Shown here: positions 16,871-25,821 of the stretch, one piece after another
Layout: every line of letters begins with the position of its first letter
How positions within the stretch are numbered: the first letter of the stretch is position 1
Source: Ruminococcus sp.
GTDB taxonomy: Bacteria > Bacillota > Clostridia > Oscillospirales > Ruminococcaceae
Length of the DNA: 64,000 nucleotides
Direction of reading: 5' to 3'
Assembly: GCA_015066925.1 (NCBI GenBank)
Contig: SVNL01000001.1
Span: forward strand, 26,612-90,611
Translations under genes and position numbers: made by a program
The notes under the pieces: generated by a model
Database searches by the model: none
What the model saw: only the letters and a program-made list of their open reading frames with translations
Told to the model about the DNA's origin: nothing

Positions 16871-18229
16871 ATGGAGAAGCTGTTATTATCAGAAATAGCA
16901 AAGGCAATAAATTCAGAGTGTTACGGCGAAGCTGAAATTACTGAGGTATGTACAGATACCAGAAGTCTGAAAAAGGGCTGTTTGTTTATAGCACTGAAAG
17001 GAGAACGCTTTGATGCACATGATTTTGTACCAAAAGCGTTTGAGCTTGGTGCAGCAGCCTGTATTACAGAAAAAGAAATTGACGGCTGTAAATGTATGGT
17101 TGTTAAGGACTGCCGTAAGGCTTTGAAGGATATTGCGCATTTATACCGCAGTAAATTCAATCCATTTCTGGTCGGAGTTACAGGAAGTGTAGGAAAAACA
17201 ACAACGAAGGAAATGATTTCGCTTGCACTTTCTTCAAAATATCCGACACTTAAAACACAGGGTAATCTTAATAATGAAATAGGACTTCCTAAAACGCTTT
17301 TCAATATTACTTCTGAACATAAAGCTGCTGTAATCGAAATGGGAATGTCGCATTTCGGTGAAATAAGCCGTCTTACGCAAACAGCAGCACCCCTTTCGGC
17401 AGGGGTTATAACAAATATCGGATTTTCGCATATTGAAAATCTGAAATCACAGGAAGGGATTTTAAAGGCAAAGCTTGAAATACTTGACGGAATGCCTGAT
17501 ACCTCTCCTCTTGTAATAAACGGTGATGACAGCTATCTTTGGAATGTCAGAAATAAGCTGCAAAATAAGGTTTATACATATGCGATAGATAATAAAGACG
17601 CTGATTTCGTAGCTGAGGATATAAACGAGCATGATGGTATAACTGAGTTTACAGCTGTATACGAAGGAAAAAAACTGCCTGTTTGCCTTACTGCTGTTGG
17701 CAGACATAACGTTATGAATGTGCTTGCGGCAATCTGTATCGGCAAAATTGCAGGTATTGAGGATGAACTTATTATTCCTTCATTTTCAAAATATGTTCCC
17801 GATGCGTTAAGACAGAATATCTCTGAAAAGAATGGTCAGACTGTTATAACAGACTGTTACAATGCAAGCCCGGATTCTATGAGAGCGTCGCTGAGCGTTC
17901 TTGGCGGAGTGGACTGCAAAGGACGTAAAATCGCTGTTCTTGGTGATATGCTTGAAATGGGAGAAATGTCTGAAAAGCTTCACAGAATGGTCGGAGAAAT
18001 GGTGCTTGACGTTAAACCGGATATGGTTTTCTGCTACGGAAAGGACTCGGAATATATTTATAAAACCGTAACAGACGGTGGAATTGCTTCGTTCTATTCC
18101 TCGGATAAGGACGAGGTTGCCGAAGCTGTTTCGGAATATGTCAGAGAGGGCGACGCTGTTTTGTTTAAAGCAAGCAGAGGAATGCGCCTTGAAGAAATAA
18201 TAAGCAAAGTTTATAATGAGGAGAACTGA
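16871..18229 (+). CDS. murF: UDP-MurNAc-pentapeptide synthetase MurF
   Basis: Adds D-Ala-D-Ala to the UDP-MurNAc-tripeptide in the cytosol. The 452-residue Mur ligase has the VCTDTRSLKKGCLFIALKG N-terminal block, the GSVGKTTTKEM ATP loop, the QGNLNNEIGLP segment and the DCYNASPDSM motif specific for MurF. It lies 23 bp after murE and 2 bp before mraY, so translation is tightly linked. Confidence 0.95.
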   Translation: MEKLLLSEIAKAINSECYGEAEITEVCTDTRSLKKGCLFIALKGERFDAHDFVPKAFELGAAACITEKEIDGCKCMVVKDCRKALKDIAHLYRSKFNPFLVGVTGSVGKTTTKEMISLALSSKYPTLKTQGNLNNEIGLPKTLFNITSEHKAAVIEMGMSHFGEISRLTQTAAPLSAGVITNIGFSHIENLKSQEGILKAKLEILDGMPDTSPLVINGDDSYLWNVRNKLQNKVYTYAIDNKDADFVAEDINEHDGITEFTAVYEGKKLPVCLTAVGRHNVMNVLAAICIGKIAGIEDELIIPSFSKYVPDALRQNISEKNGQTVITDCYNASPDSMRASLSVLGGVDCKGRKIAVLGDMLEMGEMSEKLHRMVGEMVLDVKPDMVFCYGKDSEYIYKTVTDGGIASFYSSDKDEVAEAVSEYVREGDAVLFKASRGMRLEEIISKVYNEEN

Positions 18230-18231
18230 TT

Positions 18232-19278
18232 ATGCCGTTTTGGATTAATTTAACAGTATCAATAGCTTCAATGATAATTGCTGCAGTATCAGGTATAGGA
18301 CTTGTACCGTATCTTCACAGATTGAAATTCGGTCAGCCGATAAAAACTGAGGACGGTCCGAAATGGCACGAGAAAAAACAGGGTACTCCGACAATGGGCG
18401 GTATAATGTTTATTTTTTCAACAACAGCAGCCGCTGTAATAGGCTATTGCCTTTTCAGATGGAAATGCGGAATTGACGTTACCGATAAGGAAAACTCAAG
18501 AGCTGCTCTTACAGTTTTAAGCTGTCTTGTTTTTTCAATTTTGTTTGCGGTTTTAGGATTTGTTGATGACTTTATAAAGGTTTCAAAAAAGCATAATGAT
18601 GGACTTACTGCAATGCAGAAAATAATTTTACAGCTTTTGTTTGCAGGAGCATTTCTCGGTTCATTATATTTACTGGGAGATAAATCAACTGTAATCGACC
18701 TTGCTTTTGTAAAATTTGATTTGGGAATTTTCTATTATCCGCTTATGTTTGCGGTGATAGTTTATCTTACAAATGCAGTTAATCTTACAGACGGTGTAGA
18801 CGGTCTTTGCGGCTCTGTTACTTTTGTTGCTATGCTTGTATTTACAGTAGGCTGTGCAATACTTAAATTTACTGAGCTTTCACTCTTTACAATGGCTGTT
18901 GCGGGTGGATGTCTTGGATTTTTGCTCTGGAACTTCAATCCTGCAAAATGCTTTATGGGTGATACAGGTTCAATGTTCCTCGGAGCGTCTGTAACTGCTG
19001 TGGGAATAGTTCTTCATAAGCACGTTTTTCTTATTCTTGTTGCTATGGTCTATATTCTTGAAGCACTTTCTGTTGTTATCCAGGTTTCATATTTCAAGTA
19101 TACTGCGAAAAAGCATTTCAAGGCAACAGGTGAAAAGGGAGTAGGAAAACGTATTTTCAAGATGACTCCTATACACCATCATTTTGAAATGAGTAATTTC
19201 AGTGAATATAAAATAGTAATAACATTTTCGTTATTTGGTCTGCTTATGGGTATTCTCGGAATAATTACACTTATTTAA
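18232..19278 (+). CDS. mraY: Phospho-MurNAc-pentapeptide transferase MraY
   Basis: Integral membrane enzyme that transfers phospho-MurNAc-pentapeptide to undecaprenyl phosphate, forming lipid I. The 348 residues contain about ten membrane segments and the family motifs GTPTMGG, FVDDFIKV, NLTDGVDGL, FMGDTGS and PIHHHFE. The Asp residues in the DDF, NLTDG and GDTGS motifs are the expected active-site positions. A GAGGAG site directly precedes the ATG. In many dcw clusters murD follows mraY, but here ftsW follows after a 105-bp gap. Confidence 0.96.
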   Translation: MPFWINLTVSIASMIIAAVSGIGLVPYLHRLKFGQPIKTEDGPKWHEKKQGTPTMGGIMFIFSTTAAAVIGYCLFRWKCGIDVTDKENSRAALTVLSCLVFSILFAVLGFVDDFIKVSKKHNDGLTAMQKIILQLLFAGAFLGSLYLLGDKSTVIDLAFVKFDLGIFYYPLMFAVIVYLTNAVNLTDGVDGLCGSVTFVAMLVFTVGCAILKFTELSLFTMAVAGGCLGFLLWNFNPAKCFMGDTGSMFLGASVTAVGIVLHKHVFLILVAMVYILEALSVVIQVSYFKYTAKKHFKATGEKGVGKRIFKMTPIHHHFEMSNFSEYKIVITFSLFGLLMGILGIITLI

Positions 19279-19383
19279 GATAACGTCTAATATGGGATGC
19301 TGACGGATATGCAAAAAAATACTGTATATTTTCTTGTGCGGTGTGCCTTAACATAATATCCATTGAAACTTCGGGAGGATTAA

Positions 19384-20658
19384 ATGGCTCAAAAACAAAT
19401 AAAAAAGAAAAAACCCGGTATTATTAAAACAATAGGAAGAGCATTTCTCGGTGATGTACGTTACGGAGAAATAAGTCTGCCTTTTTTCAGTTATGTAATG
19501 GTACTGATTGTTGTGGGAATAGTTATGATGTCCTCCGCCAGCTATGTATGGGCTAATGAGAAAGAGGGCGACGGTCTTTATTACGCAAAGAAACAGATTG
19601 CATCGGCTTTGATTGGCTTTTTTATAATGATTTTTCTTGCAGGTATGGACTATCATAACTTCAAGAAGATTAAATTTCCGTTTTTGAGAAAATTCAATAT
19701 TGCAGGAATTCTTTATGCCGTTGGTCTGATACTTCTGGTGCTTGTTCGTTTTATGGGTTCGGATGAAGGCGGTTCTATGGAAGCGAGAAGATGGCTTGTT
19801 CTCGGTCCGATTAACTTTCAGCCGTCGGAGGTAACGAAATTTACGCTTGTAATTTATTTTGCCTACCGTATGGAGAAAAAGGCTGAGGAAATGAACACGT
19901 TTAAGGGCGGTATTCTGACGTATGTCGCGCTTCTGGCACCTTATGCGCTTCTGATAGTTATTCAGCCTCATATTTCGGGCTTTATACTTATATGCGTAAT
20001 TGCCGCTTCACTTATTATATGCGGCGGGGCTAATAAATGGCAGATAATTTTGCTGGCAGTAGTCGGAATTGTTGGAATTGTATGGCTAATCAACTGGCAG
20101 GCAGGAGTTGAAGGAAGCTATGTTGCTGTAAGAATTAAGTCATGGAAAACTCCGTTTGATGACGTCTTGAATGATACATGGCAGACAGCTCATTCGCTTA
20201 TTGCAATAGGCTCGGGCGGATTATTCGGTCTTGGTCTTGGCAATTCACGTCAGAAATATCTTTATCTTCCTGAAGCTCAGAACGACTTTATTTTTCCGAT
20301 TGTTTGTGAGGAGCTTGGATTTATCGGTGCATTTGCAATAATACTTGTATTTTTCCTTCTTATCGTAGAGGGATATTCAATTGCCGCAAGATGTCAGGAT
20401 AAATTCGGAATGCTTATTGCTGTCGGTTTTACTACTCATATAGGAATTCAGTCGATACTTAATCTTGCCGTTGTAAGTAATACGATACCGAATACGGGTA
20501 TCAGTCTGCCGTTTTTCAGCTACGGCGGTACTGCACTTATAATGCAGATGGCTGAAATGGGAATTATACTCAATATCTCAAGAAAGAGATATTATCCTGA
20601 AGAGGACGAAGAACCTATAGAGAAAAATGTTGATGAAAAAGCATTGGAAAATGCTTAA
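19384..20658 (+). CDS. ftsW: Division glycosyltransferase FtsW (SEDS family)
   Basis: Polytopic SEDS protein that polymerises lipid II at the septum with its class B PBP partner. The 424 residues include about ten membrane segments, the ARRWLVLGPINFQPSEVTK block, the LPEAQNDFIF motif and the SLPFFSYGGTAL signature near the C-terminus. A basic N-terminus (KKKKP) and an acidic C-terminal tail are cytoplasmic. RodA has the same fold, but the position between mraY and murG favours FtsW. Confidence 0.93.
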   Translation: MAQKQIKKKKPGIIKTIGRAFLGDVRYGEISLPFFSYVMVLIVVGIVMMSSASYVWANEKEGDGLYYAKKQIASALIGFFIMIFLAGMDYHNFKKIKFPFLRKFNIAGILYAVGLILLVLVRFMGSDEGGSMEARRWLVLGPINFQPSEVTKFTLVIYFAYRMEKKAEEMNTFKGGILTYVALLAPYALLIVIQPHISGFILICVIAASLIICGGANKWQIILLAVVGIVGIVWLINWQAGVEGSYVAVRIKSWKTPFDDVLNDTWQTAHSLIAIGSGGLFGLGLGNSRQKYLYLPEAQNDFIFPIVCEELGFIGAFAIILVFFLLIVEGYSIAARCQDKFGMLIAVGFTTHIGIQSILNLAVVSNTIPNTGISLPFFSYGGTALIMQMAEMGIILNISRKRYYPEEDEEPIEKNVDEKALENA

Positions 20659-20702
20659 TTTATACAAAGGAGAACAGCTTTAAAGGCTGTGTTATAACTG
20701 CT

Positions 20703-21845
20703 ATGAGAGTATTACTTGCAGGCGGCGGTACAGGAGGACATATTAATCCTGCACTTGCTATTGCAGACATAATCAAAACAAAATATCCCGATGCGGAATT
20801 TCTTTTTGCCGGAACTCCAAATGGTATGGAGGCAAAGCTTGTTCCGCAGGCAGGCTATAAGCTTGAAACTATAAAAATTGCAGGCTTTCAAAGAAAAATT
20901 TCTCTTGAAAATATTAAAAGAAATGTTCAGGCAGTAGTTTATCTTGCTTCATCGGGAAAAAGAGCAACAGAAATTGTAAAGAATTTCAATCCTGATATTG
21001 CAATCGGAACAGGCGGCTATGTTGCAGGTCCTGTTATACGAAAAGCGGCAAGAATGGGTGTTCCGTCGGCTATTCACGAGCAGAATGCTTTTCCCGGAGT
21101 AACAAATAAGCTTCTTTCAAAAGAGGTTGACCACGTTATGCTTACAGTGATAGAAGCACTTGAGTATATGGAAAAGGATAAATTTGAATATACGGTAACG
21201 GGACTTCCTGTGCGCAGTGATATACTTAAAATAACAAAGGCTGAGGCAAGAAAAAAACTCGGCTTTGATGATGAAATGTGTATTCTTTCATTCGGCGGAA
21301 GCCTTGGTGCAGGCTGTATAAATGAAACAATGGCAGAAGCAATCAAGTGGCATACAAAAGAGGGGCTTAAAATCAACCATATTCACGGTTATGGCGGTAT
21401 GGGCAAGGATACTTTCCCTCAGGAGATGCAAAAGGCAGGTATAAAGCTTAAAAGCAACCGCCTTAGAATTACAGAGTATATCAATGATATGGATGTCTGT
21501 CTTGCGGCGGCTGACCTTGTAATATGCAGAGCAGGTGCTTCTACACTTGCAGAGCTTGAAGCGGCAGGAAAGGCTTCGATACTTATTCCTTCACCGATTG
21601 TTGCAGGCAATCACCAGTTCCATAATGCAAATGTACTCGGAAAAGCAGGTGCGGCAGTTGTAATTGAGCAGAAGGATGTAAGCTCGGAAAAAATAATAGG
21701 TCATATCAAGGAGCTTTATAATAATCCCGATAAGCTTTCTATTATGTCGCAAAGCTGTGCAAAGCTTGCGGTTAAGGATACGTCTGAAAGAATTCTCGGC
21801 GTTGTTGATAAGCTTTACGAAAAATCAAAAAAGAGAAAAAAGTAA
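20703..21845 (+). CDS. murG: UDP-GlcNAc:lipid I N-acetylglucosaminyltransferase MurG
   Basis: Peripheral membrane GT28 glycosyltransferase that converts lipid I to lipid II. The 380-residue protein starts with the canonical LLAGGGTGGHINPALAIA motif and has HEQNAFPGVTNK, SFGGSLGA and ICRAGASTLAELEAAGKASI. The start is fixed by homology. However, the best Shine-Dalgarno (AAAGGAG, 20666-20672) lies about 30 nt upstream, with an ACAGC/GCTGT hairpin (20674-20690) between it and the ATG. Folding would shorten the effective spacing to about 14 nt. Confidence 0.95.
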   Translation: MRVLLAGGGTGGHINPALAIADIIKTKYPDAEFLFAGTPNGMEAKLVPQAGYKLETIKIAGFQRKISLENIKRNVQAVVYLASSGKRATEIVKNFNPDIAIGTGGYVAGPVIRKAARMGVPSAIHEQNAFPGVTNKLLSKEVDHVMLTVIEALEYMEKDKFEYTVTGLPVRSDILKITKAEARKKLGFDDEMCILSFGGSLGAGCINETMAEAIKWHTKEGLKINHIHGYGGMGKDTFPQEMQKAGIKLKSNRLRITEYINDMDVCLAAADLVICRAGASTLAELEAAGKASILIPSPIVAGNHQFHNANVLGKAGAAVVIEQKDVSSEKIIGHIKELYNNPDKLSIMSQSCAKLAVKDTSERILGVVDKLYEKSKKRKK

Positions 21846-21897
21846 CATAAAATCAATCTGTGACATAGTATGATAAAAAATACTATGAGGTGATTTT

Positions 21898-23154
21898 ATG
21901 CAGAAACTGATTGTGCAGGGCGGCACGAGGCTTAGAGGAGAAATTAACCTTCAGGGTGCCAAAAACAGTGCTCTTCCGATAATGGCGGCGTCATATCTTT
22001 GCGGCAGTAAATGTGTGCTTCATAACTGCCCGAAGCTTACGGATATATATGCGGCATCGAGAATACTTAACTATTTAGGGTGTAAATGCTCTTTTGCCGA
22101 AAATACGGTGCAGATTATGCCGACCGAAAGTGATTGCAGTTCAATTTCTGAGGAGCTTATGCAGGAGATGCGTTCGTCAATAATATTTCTCGGCGCATTG
22201 CTAGGCAGACATAAAAAATGTACAGTCAGTTATCCCGGAGGATGTAAGCTCGGTCCTCGTCCGATAGATATGCATCTATCAGCTTTCAGAAAAATGGGAG
22301 TTGATATCAATGAAAACTTCGGAAAGGTTATCTGCAATGTAAAAAAATCAGTTCATGGTGCAAGAATTTCTCTGACATTTCCGTCTGTCGGAGCTACAGA
22401 AAATATAATGCTCTGTGCAGTTCTTGCCGATGGTGAAACGATAATAAATAATGCGGCAAGAGAACCTGAAATACAAGACCTTGCACAGTTTTTAAGATGC
22501 TGTGGAGCTAAAATAAAGGGTGACGGTGAAAGCAGAATTGTCATTGAAGGCGTTAAAGCGCTCAGCGGCTGTGAGTATACAATAATGTCGGACAGAATTG
22601 CTTGTGCAACTTATCTATCTGCAATTGCAGGTGCAGGCGGTGAAGCCATAATACATAAGGCGTGTGCAAATTGCATAGAGCCGTTTGTATCACTTCTCGA
22701 CCAGACAGGGTGCAGTATCTATACGCTTGACGAGGGAATATATGTTAGAAGCGGTATGCGTATGAAGGCTATTGAAAGCTGTATAAGAACAATGCCGCAT
22801 CCGGGATTTCCGACAGACGCACAGGCTGTTCTTATGGCGGCATTGACTAAATCAGACGGAACGAGTGTTTTTGAAGAAAATATATTTGACTGCCGTTACA
22901 GGCATACCGACGCTTTGATAAAAATGGGAGCTGATATAAAGGTTCTCGGTAAAACAGCGGTTGTACAAGGGGTTGACAGGCTCTATGGTGCAAAAGTTGA
23001 GGCGACAGACCTTAGAGGCGGTGCGGCAATGGTTATTGCAGGTCTTATGGCTGAGGGAACAACCGAAGTTACAAAGATTTGCTATATAGACAGAGGATAT
23101 GAAAATATAGAAGTATATCTGCAAAAGCTTGGCGCGGATATACGACGAGAATAA
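21898..23154 (+). CDS. murA: UDP-GlcNAc 1-carboxyvinyltransferase MurA
   Basis: First committed step of peptidoglycan synthesis: transfers enolpyruvate from PEP to UDP-GlcNAc. The 418 residues show the GAKNSALP motif with Lys22 and Asn23 and the catalytic Cys116 in the PGGCKLGPRPIDMHL loop. That cysteine predicts the usual type inhibited by fosfomycin. The GAGGTG site precedes the ATG. A murA copy in the dcw cluster upstream of divIB is common in Clostridia. Confidence 0.96.
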   Translation: MQKLIVQGGTRLRGEINLQGAKNSALPIMAASYLCGSKCVLHNCPKLTDIYAASRILNYLGCKCSFAENTVQIMPTESDCSSISEELMQEMRSSIIFLGALLGRHKKCTVSYPGGCKLGPRPIDMHLSAFRKMGVDINENFGKVICNVKKSVHGARISLTFPSVGATENIMLCAVLADGETIINNAAREPEIQDLAQFLRCCGAKIKGDGESRIVIEGVKALSGCEYTIMSDRIACATYLSAIAGAGGEAIIHKACANCIEPFVSLLDQTGCSIYTLDEGIYVRSGMRMKAIESCIRTMPHPGFPTDAQAVLMAALTKSDGTSVFEENIFDCRYRHTDALIKMGADIKVLGKTAVVQGVDRLYGAKVEATDLRGGAAMVIAGLMAEGTTEVTKICYIDRGYENIEVYLQKLGADIRRE

Positions 23155-23179
23155 AAATACAAGAGGTTCAGATTTTTGT

Positions 23180-24181
23180 ATGAAAGATGTTAAAAAAACA
23201 AGTGTAGAAAGAGAAAACAGCAGCAAACGTATGAGAAGACGAAAAAGAAATATGCATTTGTATGTATTCGTCGTGTTTGTTATTGTAATTTGTATCGGAT
23301 TAACAGTAAGTTATACGTTTTTGTTTAATATAAACGAAATAAAGGTTTCGGGTGAGGCAAGCGAGTATACCGCTGAGGAGATAGCGACTGCTTCGGGAAT
23401 AAAAATGGGCGATAACCTTTTACGAATAAAATGTGATGAAGCTGAAAAAAGAATTCTCAGTGAGCTTCTTTATATTGAAACGGCAGAGGTAGACAGAAAG
23501 TTTCCGTTCTCTCTTGAAATAACAGTTACAAAGTGTATTCCGGGCTTTAATGTTTCGTACGAAATGGGAACTCTTCTTGTAAGTCAGCAGGGAAAGGTTC
23601 TGGAAAATAACGGATATATAACAGAAGGACTTCCCGTTTTTATCGGATATGCACCGGTAACTACAACGGCAGGTCAGAAGCTGAAATCTGAAGAAGAACA
23701 GAAACAAAGAGTTTATGAGGAGTTTGTAAAGATTATACTTGCAAATCCCGATAATAAAATAGTAAGCGTTGATATGACGGATAAACATGAAATTGTTGTT
23801 ACTTATTCAAATGAAATTGTTTTCAAAATGGGTAACTGGAATGATATACCGTATAAGCTCTCACTTGCGGATACCGTAATGGAGAAGGTGGGCAATGAAA
23901 AGGGATATATTTCAATGATTGGCTCAAATCAGTGCTCGTTCAGAAAAACGGAGGATACAGGATTTGAAAGTGTAATTTCTCCTGAACCGATTAATCCGAC
24001 CGAAAGCAATGAGAATAATCAAGATGATGACGATGAAAATAACCAGATTACACCGGAGCCTGACAATAATGAAACCGTAACAACAACCTATGTTGATGAG
24101 GAGGAAGAGATGTTCAGAGAGCATGACGAGATGAACATTACAACTACTACAACGGCAACTACAGAACCTGCGGTCGATTAA
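23180..24181 (+). CDS. ftsQ: Division protein FtsQ/DivIB with POTRA domain
   Basis: Bitopic division protein that scaffolds FtsL and FtsB/DivIC. The chosen ATG at 23180 gives 333 residues: a very basic cytoplasmic N-terminus with an RMRRRKRN patch, a membrane segment at about 31-52, then the POTRA domain (FNINEIKVSGEASEYT) and the beta domain. The acidic, Asn- and Thr-rich C-terminal tail (after about residue 275) is low complexity. The longer open frame from 23129 overlaps murA and lacks a ribosome site. GAGGT lies 12 nt before the ATG, which is somewhat far. Confidence 0.85.
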   Translation: MKDVKKTSVERENSSKRMRRRKRNMHLYVFVVFVIVICIGLTVSYTFLFNINEIKVSGEASEYTAEEIATASGIKMGDNLLRIKCDEAEKRILSELLYIETAEVDRKFPFSLEITVTKCIPGFNVSYEMGTLLVSQQGKVLENNGYITEGLPVFIGYAPVTTTAGQKLKSEEEQKQRVYEEFVKIILANPDNKIVSVDMTDKHEIVVTYSNEIVFKMGNWNDIPYKLSLADTVMEKVGNEKGYISMIGSNQCSFRKTEDTGFESVISPEPINPTESNENNQDDDDENNQITPEPDNNETVTTTYVDEEEEMFREHDEMNITTTTTATTEPAVD

Positions 24182-24278
24182 TTTACTGTTCATATTGCAT
24201 ATAAATGTTAAAAAAATTAGTTCAATTAAACGAAATATTGTGAAATCAATAAAAATTAAAAAAAAATCGATAAGATAC

Positions 24279-24307
24279 TTGAAAAATACTAAATTATATG
24301 TTAAAAT
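24279..24307 (+). promoter_or_regulatory. Promoter of ftsZ
   Basis: TTGAAA (24279-24284), a 17-bp spacer and TAAAAT (24302-24307) with a preceding TG (extended -10) lie 76 bp upstream of ftsZ. This gives ftsZ its own promoter inside the cluster, in keeping with the high FtsZ level cells need. Confidence 0.65.
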
Positions 24308-24382
24308 AGTTAGTGTATTTTAGAATGTTATTATTGTAATTTGTTAAATAACTAAGGAATAAAAATTAGGAGGACTAAATAA

Positions 24383-25501
24383 ATGGCTGATTTTATTTTA
24401 GAGGAAACACTAGAGCCTGATGTAAATATAAAGGTTATCGGTGTTGGCGGCGGCGGCGGAAACGCCCTCAATTGTATGGTTGATTCAGGTGTAAATGACA
24501 TTGAATATATTGCTGTTAATACAGACGCAAAGGCACTTAACAAGTCTAAGGCTACAACAAGAATTCCAATCGGTGCTAAGCTCACAAAGGGCAGAGGTGC
24601 AGGAAATAAGCCTGAGGTAGGTAAACGCTCTGCTGAAGAAAACAGAGATGAAATCGAAACACACCTTAAAGGTGCTGATATGGTTTTCATTACTGCCGGT
24701 ATGGGCGGCGGTACAGGTACAGGTGCTGCTCCTGTTGTTGCTAAAATTGCGCAGGAAATGGGTATCCTTACTGTTGCTGTTGTTACAAAGCCTTTCCTCT
24801 TTGAAAGAGAACAGAAAATGATTCAGGCTGAAAAAGGTATCGCTGAACTCAGAAAGTATGTTGACTCTTTGATTGTTATTCCTAACGAAAAGCTTCTCGT
24901 TGGTCTTGATAAGCCACTTACAATGCTCCAGTCATTCGCTCTTTCTGATGATATTCTTAAAACTGGTGTAAAGAGTATTTCTGACCTTATTGTTGAAGAA
25001 GGCTATATCAACCTTGACTTCGCTGACGTTTCAACAATTATGAAGGGTGCAGGCTATGCTCATATGGCTATCGGTCATGGTGCAGGTAAGGATAAGGCTC
25101 AGCAGGCTGCTGAAGCTGTTATCAAGAGCCCACTTCTCGAAACATCTATTGCAGGTGCAAAAAGACTCCTTATCAATATCGCAATGTCAGAGGATATTCT
25201 TTCTTCAGATGTTGATACTGCTACAAAGATGATTACAGATCAGGCTTCTGATAATGTTGAATTTATCTTCGGTACTGCATTTAAGGAAGATATGCAGGAC
25301 GAAATGATTATTACTGTTATTGCTGCAGGCTTTGATGATCCTTCTGAAGCTCCTGTTGAAGAAAAGAGTGAAGAGGAAGAAGACGACGAAATCATTAAGA
25401 TTGATAATCCTCTTATTGATGAGCTCGGTCTTGGCGAAAAGACATCTTCATCATCTCAGGATGACGACCTCGAAGCAATCTTCAAAATGCTCGGAAACTG
25501 A
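24383..25501 (+). CDS. ftsZ: Cell division GTPase FtsZ
   Basis: Tubulin-like GTPase that forms the Z-ring. The 372-residue protein has the GVGGGGGNALNCM loop, the VNTDAKAL segment, the GGGTGTGAAP tubulin signature (near 105), and a long linker leading to a C-terminal tail LEAIFKMLGN that would bind membrane tethers. No ftsA is nearby, as common in Clostridia, where SepF usually tethers FtsZ. An AGGAGG site directly precedes the ATG. Confidence 0.97.
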   Translation: MADFILEETLEPDVNIKVIGVGGGGGNALNCMVDSGVNDIEYIAVNTDAKALNKSKATTRIPIGAKLTKGRGAGNKPEVGKRSAEENRDEIETHLKGADMVFITAGMGGGTGTGAAPVVAKIAQEMGILTVAVVTKPFLFEREQKMIQAEKGIAELRKYVDSLIVIPNEKLLVGLDKPLTMLQSFALSDDILKTGVKSISDLIVEEGYINLDFADVSTIMKGAGYAHMAIGHGAGKDKAQQAAEAVIKSPLLETSIAGAKRLLINIAMSEDILSSDVDTATKMITDQASDNVEFIFGTAFKEDMQDEMIITVIAAGFDDPSEAPVEEKSEEEEDDEIIKIDNPLIDELGLGEKTSSSSQDDDLEAIFKMLGN

Positions 25502-25538
25502 TTACATATCGCTTAATCAGTATTAATAATGCTTATTT

Positions 25539-25575
25539 CCGCTTCTGATTTAAATGCGTCAGAGGCGGTTTTGTT
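25539..25575 (+). terminator. Intrinsic terminator of the dcw cluster after ftsZ
   Basis: CCGCTTCTGA (25539-25548) pairs with TCAGAGGCGG (25559-25568) around a 10-nt loop and is followed by a T-rich stretch. It closes the division cluster 38 bp after ftsZ. Confidence 0.85.
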
Positions 25576-25720
25576 TTGGAATTTTTTGTTTTTTTTATAT
25601 AAAATAAATTACCTTATGATAATTCTTTTATACAAATATAAATACAAATTAATGCTTGCATCAGATTTAGTTTAGTATAAAATGCACTAAATTAAATGAA
25701 TAATTTCTACAAAAAAGAAG

Positions 25721-25749
25721 TTGAAAATTAAAAATAAAAATGTTATAAT
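25721..25749 (+). promoter_or_regulatory. Promoter of the DivIVA-like gene
   Basis: TTGAAA (25721-25726), a 17-bp spacer and TATAAT (25744-25749) with TG one base upstream. The start codon lies about 70 bp downstream. The rest of the 25576-25821 gap is A/T-rich with nothing else evident. Confidence 0.7.
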
Positions 25750-25821
25750 TATATATAAGGTGTGAACTCACTTTGGAATACTTTATTCTGCAATATCGTT
25801 TTGCAGGGATTGGAGCGTATT

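Noticed and set aside
23129-23179. Upstream extension of ftsQ overlapping murA
   Set aside because: No ribosome site, and a start at 23180 gives the expected basic N-terminus directly before the membrane segment.
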